Assembly: GCF_002575655.3 (NCBI RefSeq)
Contig: NC_053040.3
Location: forward strand, 155,621,148 to 155,685,147
Reading direction: 5' to 3'
DNA: 64,000 bases
Source: Aegilops tauschii subsp. strangulata
Lineage: Eukaryota > Streptophyta > Magnoliopsida > Poales > Poaceae
Positions 45,382 to 57,074 of this stretch are shown in pieces. The notes beneath the pieces are model-generated. The model saw nothing but the letters and a program-made list of their open reading frames with translations. It searched no databases and was not told the DNA's origin. The first letter of the stretch is position 1; every line of letters starts with the position of its first letter. A program made the translations under genes and the position numbers.

Positions 45382-46790
45382 TGATACGTCTCTGTTGTAT
45401 CTACTTTTCTAAACACATTTGCCCTTGTTTTGGACTCTAACTTGCATGATTTGAATGGAACTAACCCGGACTGGCGCTGTTTTCAGCAGACTTTCCATGG
45501 TGTTATTTATGTGCAGAAACAAAAGTTCTCGAAATGACCTGAAACTCCACGGAACGTCTATTTGGAAAATAAGAAAAATACTGGAAGAAAAATCCACGTC
45601 AGGGGGCCCACACCCTGTCCATGAGGGTGGGCCCCCCTAGGGCGCGCCCCTACCTCGTGGGCCCCCTAGAGCTCCTCCGACCTCAACTCCAACTCTATAT
45701 ATTTGCTTTCGGGGAGAAAAAAATCAGAGAGAAGAATTCATCGCGTTTTACCATACGGAGCCGCCGCCAAGCCCTAAAACCTCTCGGGAGGGCTGATCTG
45801 GAGTCTGTTCGGGGCTCCGGAGAGGGGGTTTCGTCGCCATCGTCATCATCAACCATCCTCCATCACCAATTTCATGATGCTCACCGCCGTGTGTGAGTAA
45901 TTCCATCGTAGGCTTGCTGGACGGTGATGGGTTGGATGAGATCTATCATGTAATCGAGTTAGTTTTGTTAGGGTTTGATCCCTAGTATCCACTATGTTCT
46001 GAGATTGATGTTGCTATGACTTTGCTATGCTTAATGCTTGTCACTAGGGCCCGAGTGCCATGATTTCAGATCTGAACCTATTATGTTTTCATGAATATAC
46101 GTGAGTTCCTGATCCTATCTTGCAAGTCTATAGTGACCTACTATGTGTTATGATCCGGCAACCCCGAAGTGACTATAATCGGGACCACTCCCGGTGATGA
46201 CCATAGTTTGAGGAGTTCATGTATTCACTATGTGCTAATGCTTTGTTCCGGTACTCTATTAAAAGGAGGCCTTAATATCCCTTAGTTTCCATTAGGACCC
46301 TGCTGCCACGAGAGGGTAGGACAAAAGATGTCATGCAAGTTCTTTTCCATAAGCACATACGACTATATTCGGAATAGATGCCTACATCACATTGATGAAT
46401 TGGAGCTAGTTCTGGGTCACCCTATGTTATGATTGTTACATGATGAACCGCATCCGGCATAATTCTCCATCACCAATCCAATGCCTACGAGTTTTTCACA
46501 TATTGTTCTCCGCTTATTTACTTTTCCGTTGCTACGGTTACAATCACTACAAAACACCAAAAATATTACTTTTGCTACTATTACTTTTGTTACCGTTACC
46601 ACTACTATCATAGTACTTTGCTACTAAATACTTTGCTGCAGATATTAAGTTATCCAGGTGTGGTTGAATTGACAACTCAACTGCTAATACTTGAGAATAT
46701 TCTTTGGCTCCCCTTGTGTCGAATCATAAATTTGGGTTGAATACTCTACCCTCGAAAACTGTTGCGATCCCCTATACTTGTGGGTTATCA
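45382..46790 (+). repeat. 3' LTR of element B
   Basis: 1,409 bp, aligned end to end with 37187-38585. The largest difference is in the GC-rich block near 45605-45660. Confidence 0.9.
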
Positions 46791-46795
46791 CACAT

Positions 46796-48204
46796 CGAGT
46801 GGAATTCACCGAGGGTGATTCCTTGGATTTTCCCCTTGATGTTTCGACACACGGTTACCTTGACTTGTTGGAGACCTTGGTGAAAGTCGGGCTGGCCCGA
46901 AGAGCACCCGAGGAGTTACGATGGCGGCTGGCTGTTTGGCAGTATCACCTGGGAGGGGGTGATAGCTCCGGACTTGTCCCTACAGCCGTCACTTCTTTTA
47001 ATAATGCACTAACAGGTTTGGGTATTTGTTCTGAGTTGGCCTCTGGCCTTTACGCACTAACCACCACGCGAGAATAGTTATGGGCCTCGATGTCATAGTA
47101 TCAGCCGAAGCTTTGTCAGATGTTCAGTTCAGCATTGTGGCACGGTCGGATCGTGCTGGCCATCTGAGGAGGTGCTGGTATCCACCATGCACACAACGAC
47201 CCGGAGTGCAACGAGCGATGGGCCCAGACCCTGGAGTGCTTAGGATGAAGACCGGCAGGGACCTCTCTGCTGAGCCTAGGTAGGGCTACGACCTGTTGAT
47301 CTTCCGAGGCCGGGCATGGCCCAGGAAAGTGTGTCCGGCCAGAGTAATCAAGCATGTTGGAAAACGTGGTGCACCCCCGCAGGGAAGATTATCTATCAAT
47401 TAATAGTTGTGTCCACGGTAATGGACGTTCAGACTTGTATCCTGATCTTATACAACTAGAAATGGATACTTTATATGTGATGGATCTGTGGCCCCGGGAT
47501 TGCTTCCTCGCAGGGAGTCGAGGAAGGATCTCTGGGCATTAATTCTATAACATGCTTGTTAATTATAAACTGTTATTCTTTACTCTTCTACATGCTGCAA
47601 GATGCTTGGAGCTGCTTGAAGATGCCAGTCTTCGATAGGCTAGGCCTTCCCCTCTATTCTGGCATTCTGTAGTTCAGTCCACAGACACAACCCTTCCATT
47701 TGATACCAATGCATACTTAGTTTAGATCTGATGCTTGCGAGTACTTTGGATGAGTACTCACGGTTGCTTTACTCCCCCTTCCCCCCTTCTTTTTTATTTC
47801 TGGTTATTGCAACCAGATGGTGGATCCCAGGAGCCAGATGCCACCCCTGGCGAGTACTACTACTACCCCGAGAGTGCCTACTACTACTTGGAGCCCGCCG
47901 ACGACCAGGAGTAGTTAGGAGGTCCCAGGAAGGAGGCCTTGCCTCTTCGATCCTTGCTTTTTTGTGCTAGCCTTCTTAAGGCATTCTTGTTTAACTTATG
48001 TATGTTCTCAGATATTGTTGCTTCCGCTGACTCTTGTGTATCAAGCTTGTATTCGAGCTCTCGAGGCCCCTGGCTTGTAATATAAAGCTTTTAATATTTT
48101 ATTTGTGTCTAGAGTTGTGTTGTGATATCTTCCCGTGAGTCCCTGATCTTGATCGTACACATTTGCGTGTATGATTAGTGTACGATTGAATCGGGGGTGT
48201 CACA
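46796..48204 (+). repeat. LTR2 of element A, second part
   Basis: It continues LTR2 after element B and its TSD and ends GGGGGTGTCACA. From 47313 on it matches LTR1 (5468-6357). Confidence 0.85.
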
Positions 48205-50054
48205 AGTCGGTATTAGAGCCGAGTGCCTGTAGGATCCCCCTTTCCAACTGCTTGGCCGAAGTTGAGTCTACTCTTTGAAAAACTAATTTACTAACATGGT
48301 TGTGTGGCTTACGGGCCCACGTCACCATTGGGTGGTATTAGGATCTTTTACTCCTCATCTATATGCTGGGAGTCTGATCTCTCTTCTATTTGGGTTAAAT
48401 AATTTTGCTAACTCTATCCTAGGTTCTCGTGATCACATCCATCTGGAGATTTGGATTACGCCTTTCTCGAATTGAGGGCCAAGATCTACTTCTCAATGTT
48501 CACTGACCGCAGGATCCTCTTATCGAGGGCACCCTGCGTCGTCACTTGCTAATTCCTCGCTCCAGAGGTTATCCATGACATTGATGTAGCCTTGGCTATG
48601 CCCCGTGGTTGAATCCTTCCATCGCGTGCATACGTGCCGCCTAGTATGTCTATTATGTTTCTCTTGTCCGAACTCATATGAACAACATGTAATTGGCTCC
48701 ATATATGTATCGGTATGTCTTCAATGACTACTGCCTTGTACATACTGCGCCCTTGCTCATTGTTCAGTTTACCTCATGAATGACTCCATACACTTGCTCC
48801 ATCCCTTTGCTAAACTACCCCCTGTTGCATTTAAGAAGGATGGTTAGACCTGCTGGTCGTGACCGCCCGAATACATGGCTGGAATGATACAACAGTTTGA
48901 TGCTGAATTGCCAGTTCATGGTAGGAATTGTGGCTCAGTTCCCGCGTCCCAATATGAATCAACAACCAGCCCCAATGACTCTGCAAGACTTTGCATGCCT
49001 CAACTCTGTCAGCTATCGTAGCTCAATTCAGCCCCTTGATGCTGATGACTGGCTCCATGACATCACTTTTGAGTTGGAGTCTGCTAATGTAGCCCCCTGC
49101 CAACTATGTCACCATCGCGGCCTATTACCTGAAAGGTCCCGCTGCTCAATGGTTGGACAGCCACATGCGTTCCTTACAAGTTGGAACCGCCATCACTTGG
49201 CCAGAATTCCAAGACGCATTCCACAGGCCAATGTCGAACCACCATGGTTAGTCCCAACGTCCCCTTTGAAATTGAAGGGCTGGAATTCCATGTTTCCCCC
49301 ATTGCTTTGAAGTCGTCCAATATCGACCTCATTCTTGGAATAGAATGGTTGAAAACACATACTGCTTCTATCATTTGCGCCACTAAAACCGTCCATCTAC
49401 TACATCCTTCGAGTGAGATAGTAAGCTACCATGCTCATCTTTTTTGTAATGCCGAAGCACGAATTTCTTCCTTGAATGCGTCAAACGCTTCTCCTCTGGT
49501 GAGAATTGAAAATGCTCCAGTCGTTTGGGAATTTCATGATATCTTTCCAAAAGAACAATCCAGTCAATGACATGGACTTGCTGCAGTTAAATTTGCATTA
49601 AAGTTGTGGCGGCATTTCCCTTTTGTACTTGTTGCGAGATCTTCACCAATCATCAAAGTGTGAAGTAATTATTTACTCAGCTAGATCTAGATCTCCGTCA
49701 GCAACGAAGTATAGAAACAATAACAGACTATGACTACGGTATTTCTTATACCCCTGGCAAGGCTAATGTGATGGCTGATGCCTTGAGTCGCAAGTCTTAT
49801 TGCAACAACCACATAGCTTATAAAGCTCAACCCTTGCAACATGGTCTCTCTTACAGAGAGCATCTTATCCGCGTTCTCGTTCAAGCTGAACGTCGCACTA
49901 TCAGAGGGCTATCAAATTACTTAAAGTTCAGTGGTCAAATCATTCTGAAGATAAAGCCACTTTGGAACACGAGGATTGTCTTCGTGATGAATACCCCGTT
50001 TTATCTCCTACCTCCTAAAATCTTGGGACGAGATTTCTTGTAGTGGAGGAGAAT
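48205..50054 (+). mobile_element. Internal domain 2 of element A, uninterrupted
   Basis: 1,850 bp, with primer site CGGTATTAGAGC (48208-48219, two changes from the tRNA-iMet complement) and the polypurine tract before 50055. It carries the unoccupied CACTA site (GTCTATTATGTTTCTC at about 48647-48662). Similarity to internal domain 1 is roughly 93-95% by eye. Confidence 0.88.
48975..50040 (+). pseudogene. Gag-protease-RNase H fragments, internal domain 2
   Basis: The same fused fragments as at 33180: gag piece (PLDADDWLHDITF), the same frameshift, protease C-terminal piece, RNase H piece (DYDYGISYTPGKAN) and polyprotein tail. The protease piece is longer and cleaner here (FEIEGLEFHVSPIALKSSN then LILGIEWLKTHTASI). 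Active sites of protease and polymerase are missing, so no enzyme can result. Confidence 0.75.
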
Positions 50055-50910
50055 TGTGACGCCCGGATAGTTAAGCTACAGTAACCCTCTACTAATGTGC
50101 CACATCACCATGACTACTGTTGTTAATCTCACGATGATTCAAGTCCTATTCGAATTCAAATTCAAAATCAAATCAAACTATAAAAGTTTTCAATTGTCAA
50201 AACTAAAATGTTCTGGGTGTGGCAATTAAATCATAAGTAATATAGGTGGAGAAACCATTTTTTATAAAATAAGTAAATGTCCTGAAACTTTTAAAACATG
50301 GCAAAATAGTAATTTATAATGCTTTTCTAATTTGTGAAAAATCCAAAACATTTCAAAAGCCTCCCAAAAATTTTGTGGCAGGGCTCAACTTTTCCTAGTA
50401 TTTGTTTTGTCCACCTCCATATATTTGCAAAGTCATTTGGTGGCTTATTTAAATGCAATTGGAGGCTGTTAAAAGAAAACAATATAAAAGAAAAACAAAA
50501 TATAAAGATAAAAGGAATAGAAAAACTCCCTGGCTCCCCTGGGCCTCGGCCCACTCCCACTCAGCCAACCCACCTAACTCCGTCGGTCGCCTCCTTTCCC
50601 TGTTCAGCCGACCGGGGCGCTCCCGTTCATCCCCTTCAGACCGGGCGCACCTCCCCGCGCTGCCACACTGACGGGGGGGGGGGGATAAGGACACCGCTCC
50701 CCCCTCGATTCCCTCTCCCCCTCTCATCCACTCCCCCTCCCCCCCCACTCATTCCTCTCCACCTTCCCCTCCTCAGATCCACACCTTCCCGAGCTCCGCC
50801 ATGGACGCGTCGCCGGCGTAGCCGCGCTGCCCATCCCGCTGCTGGAGACTGTGCCAGGGGCACCGTCTTCGTCGCCTACTTCGACTACATGGGCGAGATA
50901 GGGCCGGAAG
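50055..50910 (+). repeat. LTR3 of element A, 5' part only
   Basis: It starts TGTGACGCCCGGATAGTTAA and aligns with LTR2 to 35100. At GGGCCGGAAG (50901-50910) it breaks off directly into Copia LTR sequence. Confidence 0.85.
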
Positions 50911-51047
50911 ACCCAACCGTTAGCTTAGCATAATGATCGTTCAGTTTTATTGCTATTGCTTTCTTCAAGTAAAATACATATTCCTTCGACTATGAGATTA
51001 TGCAACTCCCGGATACCGGAGGAATACCTTGTGTGCTATCAAACGTC

Positions 51048-51650
51048 ACAACTCAAGATGGCAATGGGGCCCCGAAACCCGTGTCCCCGTGGGTTTTTAT
51101 CCTATTAGGGGACGGGGATGGGCGACTTTCTATACCCGTGGGGCTGCTCGTGGGTACATTATAAAACCCGGCATGTTTCGCAGGTTTAAACTCATTTGAG
51201 TACTACCCGAACCCGAAACCCGACAAAACCCGTCAAAATACATTATTTAGCATGCACCAATCCATCTTGACTCAAGTGGCCCAAAGACACAGTGCCCGAG
51301 CAGCCGAGCCCCACAATGTCGAGGCCCTGAAGTACAAACCAACCCCTCGCCCGATCGCTGCAGTGTCCCTCGCTCTTCAGGCCTCTCTTACCTAAACCTA
51401 AACCTAGGTCCCCCAGCCGTCGCCTGCTGCTGTAATATGCTCCTGTTCTTCTTTCAAATGTTGTTGTTTTCATTGACTGCTCATGGGGACGGGTTCCCCG
51501 TGGGTTTTGAAAACCCGACGGGTTTAGGGGACGGGCAAAAATTTAACCCCGCGCACGTTGGTGGGGACGGGGATGGGTTTGCGATTTTCTCGTGGGGATG
51601 GGTTCGTGCAAGCAAAACCCGGTGGGTTTCGTCCCCGTTGCCATCTTGAG
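51048..51650. mobile_element. Non-autonomous TIR element inserted in the Copia LTR
   Basis: Inverted ends CTCAAGATGGCAA(T/C)GGGG and a following CGAAACCC on both arms (about 28 bp) enclose 603 bp. The interior has inverted GGGGATGGG/ACCCGTGGG-rich arms. Flanks TCACAA repeat on both sides, and removal restores CGTCACAACGTAATTGG as in related LTRs. TSD length (6-7 bp) is ambiguous, so the superfamily (possibly hAT) is not settled. Confidence 0.7.
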
Positions 51651-52575
51651 TCACAACGTAATTGGGTGATCATAAAGATGCTCTATAGGTATCTTCGAAG
51701 GTGTTTGTTGAGTTGGCATAGATCGAGATTAGGATTTGTCATTCTAAGTATCGGAGAGGTATCTCTGGGCCCTCTCGGTAATACACACTACAAGAAGCCT
51801 TGCAAGCAAACGACTAAGGAGTTGGTCACGAGGTGATGTATTACGGAACGAGTAAAGAGACTTGTCGGCAACAAGATTGAACTAGGTATGAAGATACCGA
51901 CGATCGAATCTCGGGCAAGTAGCATACCGATGAACAAAGGGAATTACGTATGTTATCATAACGGTTCGACCGATAAAGATCTTCATAGAATATGTAGGAG
52001 CCAATATGGGCATCTAGGTTCCGCTATTGTTTATTGACCCGGGAGATGTCTCGGTCATGTCTACATAGTTTTCGAACCCGTAGGGTTCGCACGCTTAACG
52101 TTCGTTGACGATATATTGTTATATGAGTTATGTGATTTTGTGACCGAATGTTGTTCGGAGTCCTGGATGAGATCACGGACATAACGAGGAGTCTCGAAAT
52201 GGCCGAGAGTTAAAGATTGATATATAGGACGATAGTATTCACACACCGGAAGTGTTTCGGGGGGTACCGGGTACTTATCGGGTCACCTGAAGGGGTTCCG
52301 TGCACCCCCGGCAAAAGATACGGGCCTTATGGGCCAAGAGAGGAAACGCACCAGCCACAAGGGGCTGGTGCACCCCCATAGCAGGCCGGCCTAAGGAGGA
52401 GAAGGAAAGGGAGGAGGGAAAGGAAAGTGTGGATTAGGATTCCCACTTCCTTCCCTCTCTCCCCCTCTTTCTTTCCCCCTGAGTTATATATGGCATGGGG
52501 CACGGCTTGGGAGGGACTCCAAGTAGGATTCCTCCTACTTGGGTGCCTCCTATGGCTGCTCCTCCCTCCCTCCCA

Positions 52576-52579
<4 letters not shown>

Positions 52580-52645
<66 letters not shown>
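52580..52645. repeat. (TA)n microsatellite in the Copia LTR
   Basis: About 33 uninterrupted TA units, probably expanded from the LTR's TATA region. Confidence 0.95.
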
Positions 52646-52646
<1 letters not shown>

Positions 52647-53065
52647 GAGGGGCGCCTAGCAGACACCAGATCAATTGTTAGCCGTGTGTGGCTCCCTCCT
52701 CCACCGTTTTCACCCCTGGTCATATTTTCGTAGTGCTTAGGCAAAGCCCTGCGGAGATCACTTCACCATCACCGTCACCATGCCATTGTGCTGACGGAAC
52801 TCATCTAATACCTCGACGTTTTGCTGGATCAAGAAGGCGAGGGACGTCACCGAGTTAAACGTGTGCTGAATGCGGAGGTGTCGTATGTTAGGTACTAGAT
52901 CGGTTGGATCGCGAAGAAAGTTCGACTACATCAACCGTGTTGTGAAACGCTTCCGCTTACGGTCTACGAGGGCATGTAACACACTCCCCCTCTCGTTGCT
53001 ATGCATCTCCTTGTTAGATCTTGCGTGTGCATAGAATTTGTTTTCCATGCAACATTTCCCAACAG

Positions 53066-53077
53066 TGGCATCTGAGC
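53066..53077 (+). other. Primer binding site of Copia element C
   Basis: TGGCATCTGAGC follows the LTR end. It differs from the tRNA-iMet complement TGGTATCAGAGC at two bases, as in a mutated copy. Confidence 0.75.
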
Positions 53078-54302
53078 CAGGTCTATGCGTAGATGATATG
53101 CGCGAGTAGAACACAAAGAGTTTTCGGCGGTGATAGTCATACTGCTTACGACCAACGTATAATTCTGATTCGGCGGTATTGTGGGATGAAGCAGCCCGGA
53201 CCAACCTTACATGTCCACGCACATGAGACCGGTTCCACCGATAGACATGCAACTAGGTTTGCATAAAGGTGGCTGGCGCGTGTCTGTTTCTCCTACTTTA
53301 GTTGAATCGAATTTGACTACAGCCGATCCTTGAAGAAGGTTAAAACAGAAACTTGATGAATCACCGTTGTGGTTTTATGCGTAGGTAAGAACGGTTCTTG
53401 CTAGAAGCCTGCAGCAGCCACGTAAAACTTGCAACGGCAAAGTAGAGGATGTCTAACTTGTTTTGCAGGGCATGTTGTGATGTGATATGGTCAAGGTATG
53501 ATGTGATATATGTAGATGTATGAGATGATCATGTTTTTTAATATCGACAACCGGTAGGAGCTTTAGGGTTGTATCTTTATTGTGTGAAGTGCAAGCGCCA
53601 TGTAATTTATTTACTTTATCACTATGCGTTAGCGATAGTTGTAGAAGCAATAGTTAGCGTGACGACCTCGACGCAACGATGCTACGATGGAGATCAAGGT
53701 GTCAAGCTAGTGACGATGGAGATCATGACGATTCTTTGGTGATGGAGATCAAAAGCACAAGATGAGGATGGTCATATCATGTCACATATTTTGATTGCAT
53801 GTGTTGTTTATCCTTTATACATCTTATTTTTCTTAGTAAGGTGGTAGCATTATAAGATGATCCCTTCACTAAATTTCAAGATAAAAGTGTTCTCCCCGAG
53901 TATACACCGTTGCCAAAGTTCATCGTTTTGAAGCACCACGTGATGATCGGGTGTGATAGACTCTACGTTCACATACAACGGGTGTAAGACAGTTTTGCAC
54001 ATGCATAATACTTGGGTTAAACTTGATGAGACTAGCATGCACAGACATGGTCTCGGAATACTGGAGACCGAAAGGTCGAACATGAGTCATATAGTAGATA
54101 TGATCAACATAGATATGTTCACCATTGATGACTACCCCATCTCACGTGATGATCAGACATGTTTTAGTTGATTTTGGTCATGGAACACTTAAATAACTTG
54201 AGGGATGACTATTTAAGTGGAAGTTCATTAGTAATTGGATTAACTGAACTTAATTTATCATGAACTTAGTCTTATAGTTTTGCATATCTATGTTGTAGAT
54301 CA
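53078..54302 (+). other. Untranslated leader of Copia element C
   Basis: About 1.2 kb between primer site and gag ATG, as is usual in BARE-like elements. No protein frame is supported. Confidence 0.6.
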
Positions 54303-55413
54303 ATGGCCCGAGCTACCGTTCCCCTGAATTTTAATGCGTTCCTAGAGAAAGATAAGTTGAAAGATGATGGTAGCAACTACACACACTGGGTCCATAACTT
54401 GAGGATTATCCTCATTGCTGCACAGAAGAATTATGTCCTTGATGCACCGCTAGGTGAGAGGCCTGATGCAGGAGCTAAAGCTGATGTTATGAACGTCTGG
54501 CAAGCTTGATCTGATGACTACTCTATAGTTCAGTATGGCATGCTTTATGGCTTGGAACCGGGACTTCTAAGACGTGTTGAACGTCATGGAGCATATGAGA
54601 TGTTCCAAGAGTTGAAGTTAATATTTCAAGAAAATGCCCGGGTTGAGAGATATGAAGTCTCCAACAAGTTCTATAGCTGGAAGATGGAGGAGAACAGTTC
54701 TGTCAGTGAACACATACTCAAAATGTCTGGGTATTACAATCACTTGACTTAGCTGGGAGTTGATCTTCCAGATGATTGTGTTATTGGCAGAGTTCTTCAA
54801 TCACTGCCGCCAAGCTACAAAGGCTTCATGATGAACAATAATATGCAAGGGATGAACAAAACAATTCCCGAGCTCTTCGCAATCCATAAGTCCATGGAGG
54901 TAGAAATCAAGAAGGAGCATCAAGTGTTTATGGTTAACAAGACCACTACTTTCAAGAAAAAAGGCAAGGGAAAGAAGGGGAACTTCAAGAAGAATGGTAA
55001 GCAAGTTGCGACTCCCGGGAAGAAGCCCAAAGCTAGACCCAAGCCTGAGACTGAGTGCTTCTACTGCAAAGGGACTGGTCACTGGAAGCGGAATTCCGCC
55101 AAATACTTGGCAGATAAGAAGGATGGCAAAGTGAACAAAGGTATATTTGATATACATGTTATTGATGTGTACCTTACTAATGCTCGTAGCAGCTCCTGGG
55201 TATTTGATACTGGTTTGGTTGCTCATATTTGTAACTTGAAACAGGACTGCGGAATAAACAAAGATTGGCTAAGGACGAGATGAAGATGCGCGTTGGAAAT
55301 GGTTCCAAGGTCGATGTGATTGTCGTTGGCACGCTACCTCTACATCTACCTTCGTGATTAGTTTTAGACCTCAATAATTGTTATATGGTGCCCACGTTGA
55401 GCATGAACATTAT
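54303..55413 (+). pseudogene. Copia gag-protease polyprotein, broken and truncated
   Basis: ATG 54303 opens a gag domain (NFNAFLEKDKLKDDGSNYTH, YEVSNKFYSWKMEE). In-frame stops are at 54507-54509 and 54750-54752. A lysine-rich stretch leads to the zinc knuckle ECFYCKGTGHWKRNSAKY, whose last Cys is Ser, so metal binding is damaged. Protease start SSWVFDTGLVAHIC has the D-T-G triad. A frameshift near 55265 and another stop near 55357 follow. The frame is cut after LSMNII by the insertion of element X. Confidence 0.85.
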
Positions 55414-56902
55414 TGATACGTCTCCGTCGTATCTATAATTTTTTATTGTTTCATGCCAATATTATACATCTTTTATACACTTTTGGCAACATTTTATATG
55501 ATTTATTTGGACTAACATATTGATTCAGTGCCCAGTGCAAGTTTCTGTTTCTTGCATGTTTTTTGTTTCACAGAAAATCCATATCAAATGAAGTCCAAAC
55601 GCGATAAAAATTTACTGAGAATTATTTTGGAATATGTGTGATTTTTGGGACTTGGAATCAATGCAAACGAGGGCCCACAGTAACCACAACCCACCAGGGT
55701 GCGCCGGAAACCCCCTAGCGTGCCTAGGTGTCTTATGCCCTCCTTGAAAGTTGGTTGGTGCCCTTCTTCTGGTGCAAGAATGATAATTTGTGGAAAAAAT
55801 TTGTGTAAAAATTTCAGCGCAATCGGAGTTACAGATCTCCGGGAATTTAAGAAACTGTGAAGGGCCAGATCTGGGAACGCGAAATAGAAGAAAACAGAGA
55901 GGGAGATCCAATCTCGAAGGGGCTCCCGCCCCTCCGCCGCCATGGAGGCCATGGACCAGAGGGGTAACTCTCATCCCATCTAGGGGGAGGCCAAGGAAGA
56001 AGAAGAAGGAGGGGGGCTCTCTCCCCCTCTCTCCCGGTGGCGCCGAAGCGCCGCCGGGCCAAGGATTGTGACGGCGATCTACATCAACAACCTTGCTACC
56101 GTCAACACCAACTTTCTCCCCTCTATGCAGCGGTGTAACACCTCTTCCCCCTGCTGTAATCTCTACTTAAACATGGTGCTTAACTCCATATATTATTTCC
56201 CAATGATCTATGGCTATCCTATGATGTTTGAGTAGATCCGTTTTGTCCTGTGGGTTAATCGTGATCTTGGTTGGTATGATTATATATTTTATTTATGGTG
56301 CTGTCCTACGGTGCCCTCCGTCTCGCGCAAACGTGAGGGGCCCCCACTGTAGGGTGTTGCAATATGTTCATGATTCGCTTATGGTGGGTCGCGAGAGTGA
56401 GAGAAGCTTAAACCCGAGTAAGTGGGTTGTTGTGTATGGGATAAAGAGGACTTGATACTTAATGATATGGTTGGGTTTCACGACCTTAATGATCTTTAGT
56501 AGTTGCGGATGCTTGCTATGGGTCCAATCATAAGTGCATATGATCCAAGTAGAGAATGTATGTTAGCTCATGCCTCTCCCTCATATAAAATTACAAGAAT
56601 GATTACCGGTCCTTGTTATCGATTGCCTATGGACAAATAACTTTCTTGTTGACAAAGCTATCCACTTTTATTACATTGCAATTTATTCGTAGTTTTATTC
56701 TCTCAAAGTACTCATAGTTTTATTCGTGCAAAATAGTTTCATACTTGTTTTAGGTAAAGCAAACGTAAAGTGTGCGTAGAGTTGTATCGATGGTCGATAG
56801 AACTTGAGGGAATATTTGTTCTACCTTTAGCTCCTTGTTGGGTTCGACACTCTTATTTATCGAAGAAGCCTACAAACGATCCCCTATACTTGTGGGTTAT
56901 CA
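55414..56902 (+). repeat. 5' LTR of element X
   Basis: 1,489 bp. It shares the outer motifs with B but has a different middle, with GGGAGGCCAAGGAAGAAG near 55984. Confidence 0.82.
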
Positions 56903-56913
56903 AGACCTTTTTC

Positions 56914-56930
56914 TGGCGCCGTTGCCGGGG
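56914..56930 (+). other. Primer binding site of element X (tRNA-Asp)
   Basis: TGGCGCCGTTGCCGGGG is an exact complement of the plant tRNA-Asp 3' end. Confidence 0.88.
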
Positions 56931-57074
56931 AGCAATAGCGTGGGGTGAATATTCTCGTGTGAGCTTGTTTGCTTTATCACTAAGTAGTTTTTATTTTGTG
57001 CTCTTGTTTTCTATCTTTAGTTATGGGTAGGAAACGCAAAATACCAAAAACAATTAGTTGTACCCGCTAAACCA

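Larger units (their letters stand above)
37187..46790 (+). mobile_element. Athila-type Gypsy element B, complete with both LTRs
   Basis: LTRs 37187-38585 and 45382-46790 both open TGATACGTCT and close GGGTTATCA. Flanks TACAT (37182-37186) and CACAT (46791-46795) are a 5-bp target duplication with one change. The order is tRNA-Asp primer site, gag, protease, an ATHILA-type ORF, a long 3' region and a polypurine tract. There is no reverse transcriptase or integrase. LTR identity is about 95-98% by eye. All coding parts carry stops, so it is dead and non-autonomous. Confidence 0.92.
5468..50910 (+). mobile_element. Element A: tandem LTR-internal-LTR-internal-LTR Gypsy deletion derivative
   Basis: Three LTR copies alternate with two internal domains in the same orientation: LTR1 3' part to 6357, internal 1 6358-34258, LTR2 34259-48204, internal 2 48205-50054, LTR3 50055-50910. 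Each internal domain starts with a tRNA-iMet-type primer site and ends with a purine-rich tract. Without insertions the internal domains are 1,849 and 1,850 bp. LTR2 without its insertion is about 4.3 kb. This is the form of a LARD-like non-autonomous element in a recombinant tandem array. The LTRs open TGTGACGCCC and close GGG(C/T)GTCACA. Confidence 0.85.
50911..53064 (+). repeat. Copia LTR (5' truncated) with nested element
   Basis: It ends CATGCAACATTTCCCAACA before the primer site. It contains the inserted element 51048-51650 and a (TA)n run at 52580-52645 near the promoter-like position. Confidence 0.8.
50911..55413 (+). mobile_element. BARE/Angela-like Copia element C, 5' truncated and cut by element X
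   Basis: A partial LTR (50911-53064), primer site, leader of about 1.2 kb and a broken gag-protease frame. LTR strings such as GTCACTTCACCAT-type leaders, GAATGTTGTTCGGAGTC and CGATCGAATCTCGGGCAAGT match the BARE/Angela/WIS group. The 5' end of the LTR is lost at the junction with LTR3 of A. The 3' part lies beyond element X outside the window. Confidence 0.8.

Noticed and set aside
52327..52733. Frames encoding alternating Tyr-Ile.
   Set aside because: Translation of the (TA)n microsatellite in the Copia LTR.
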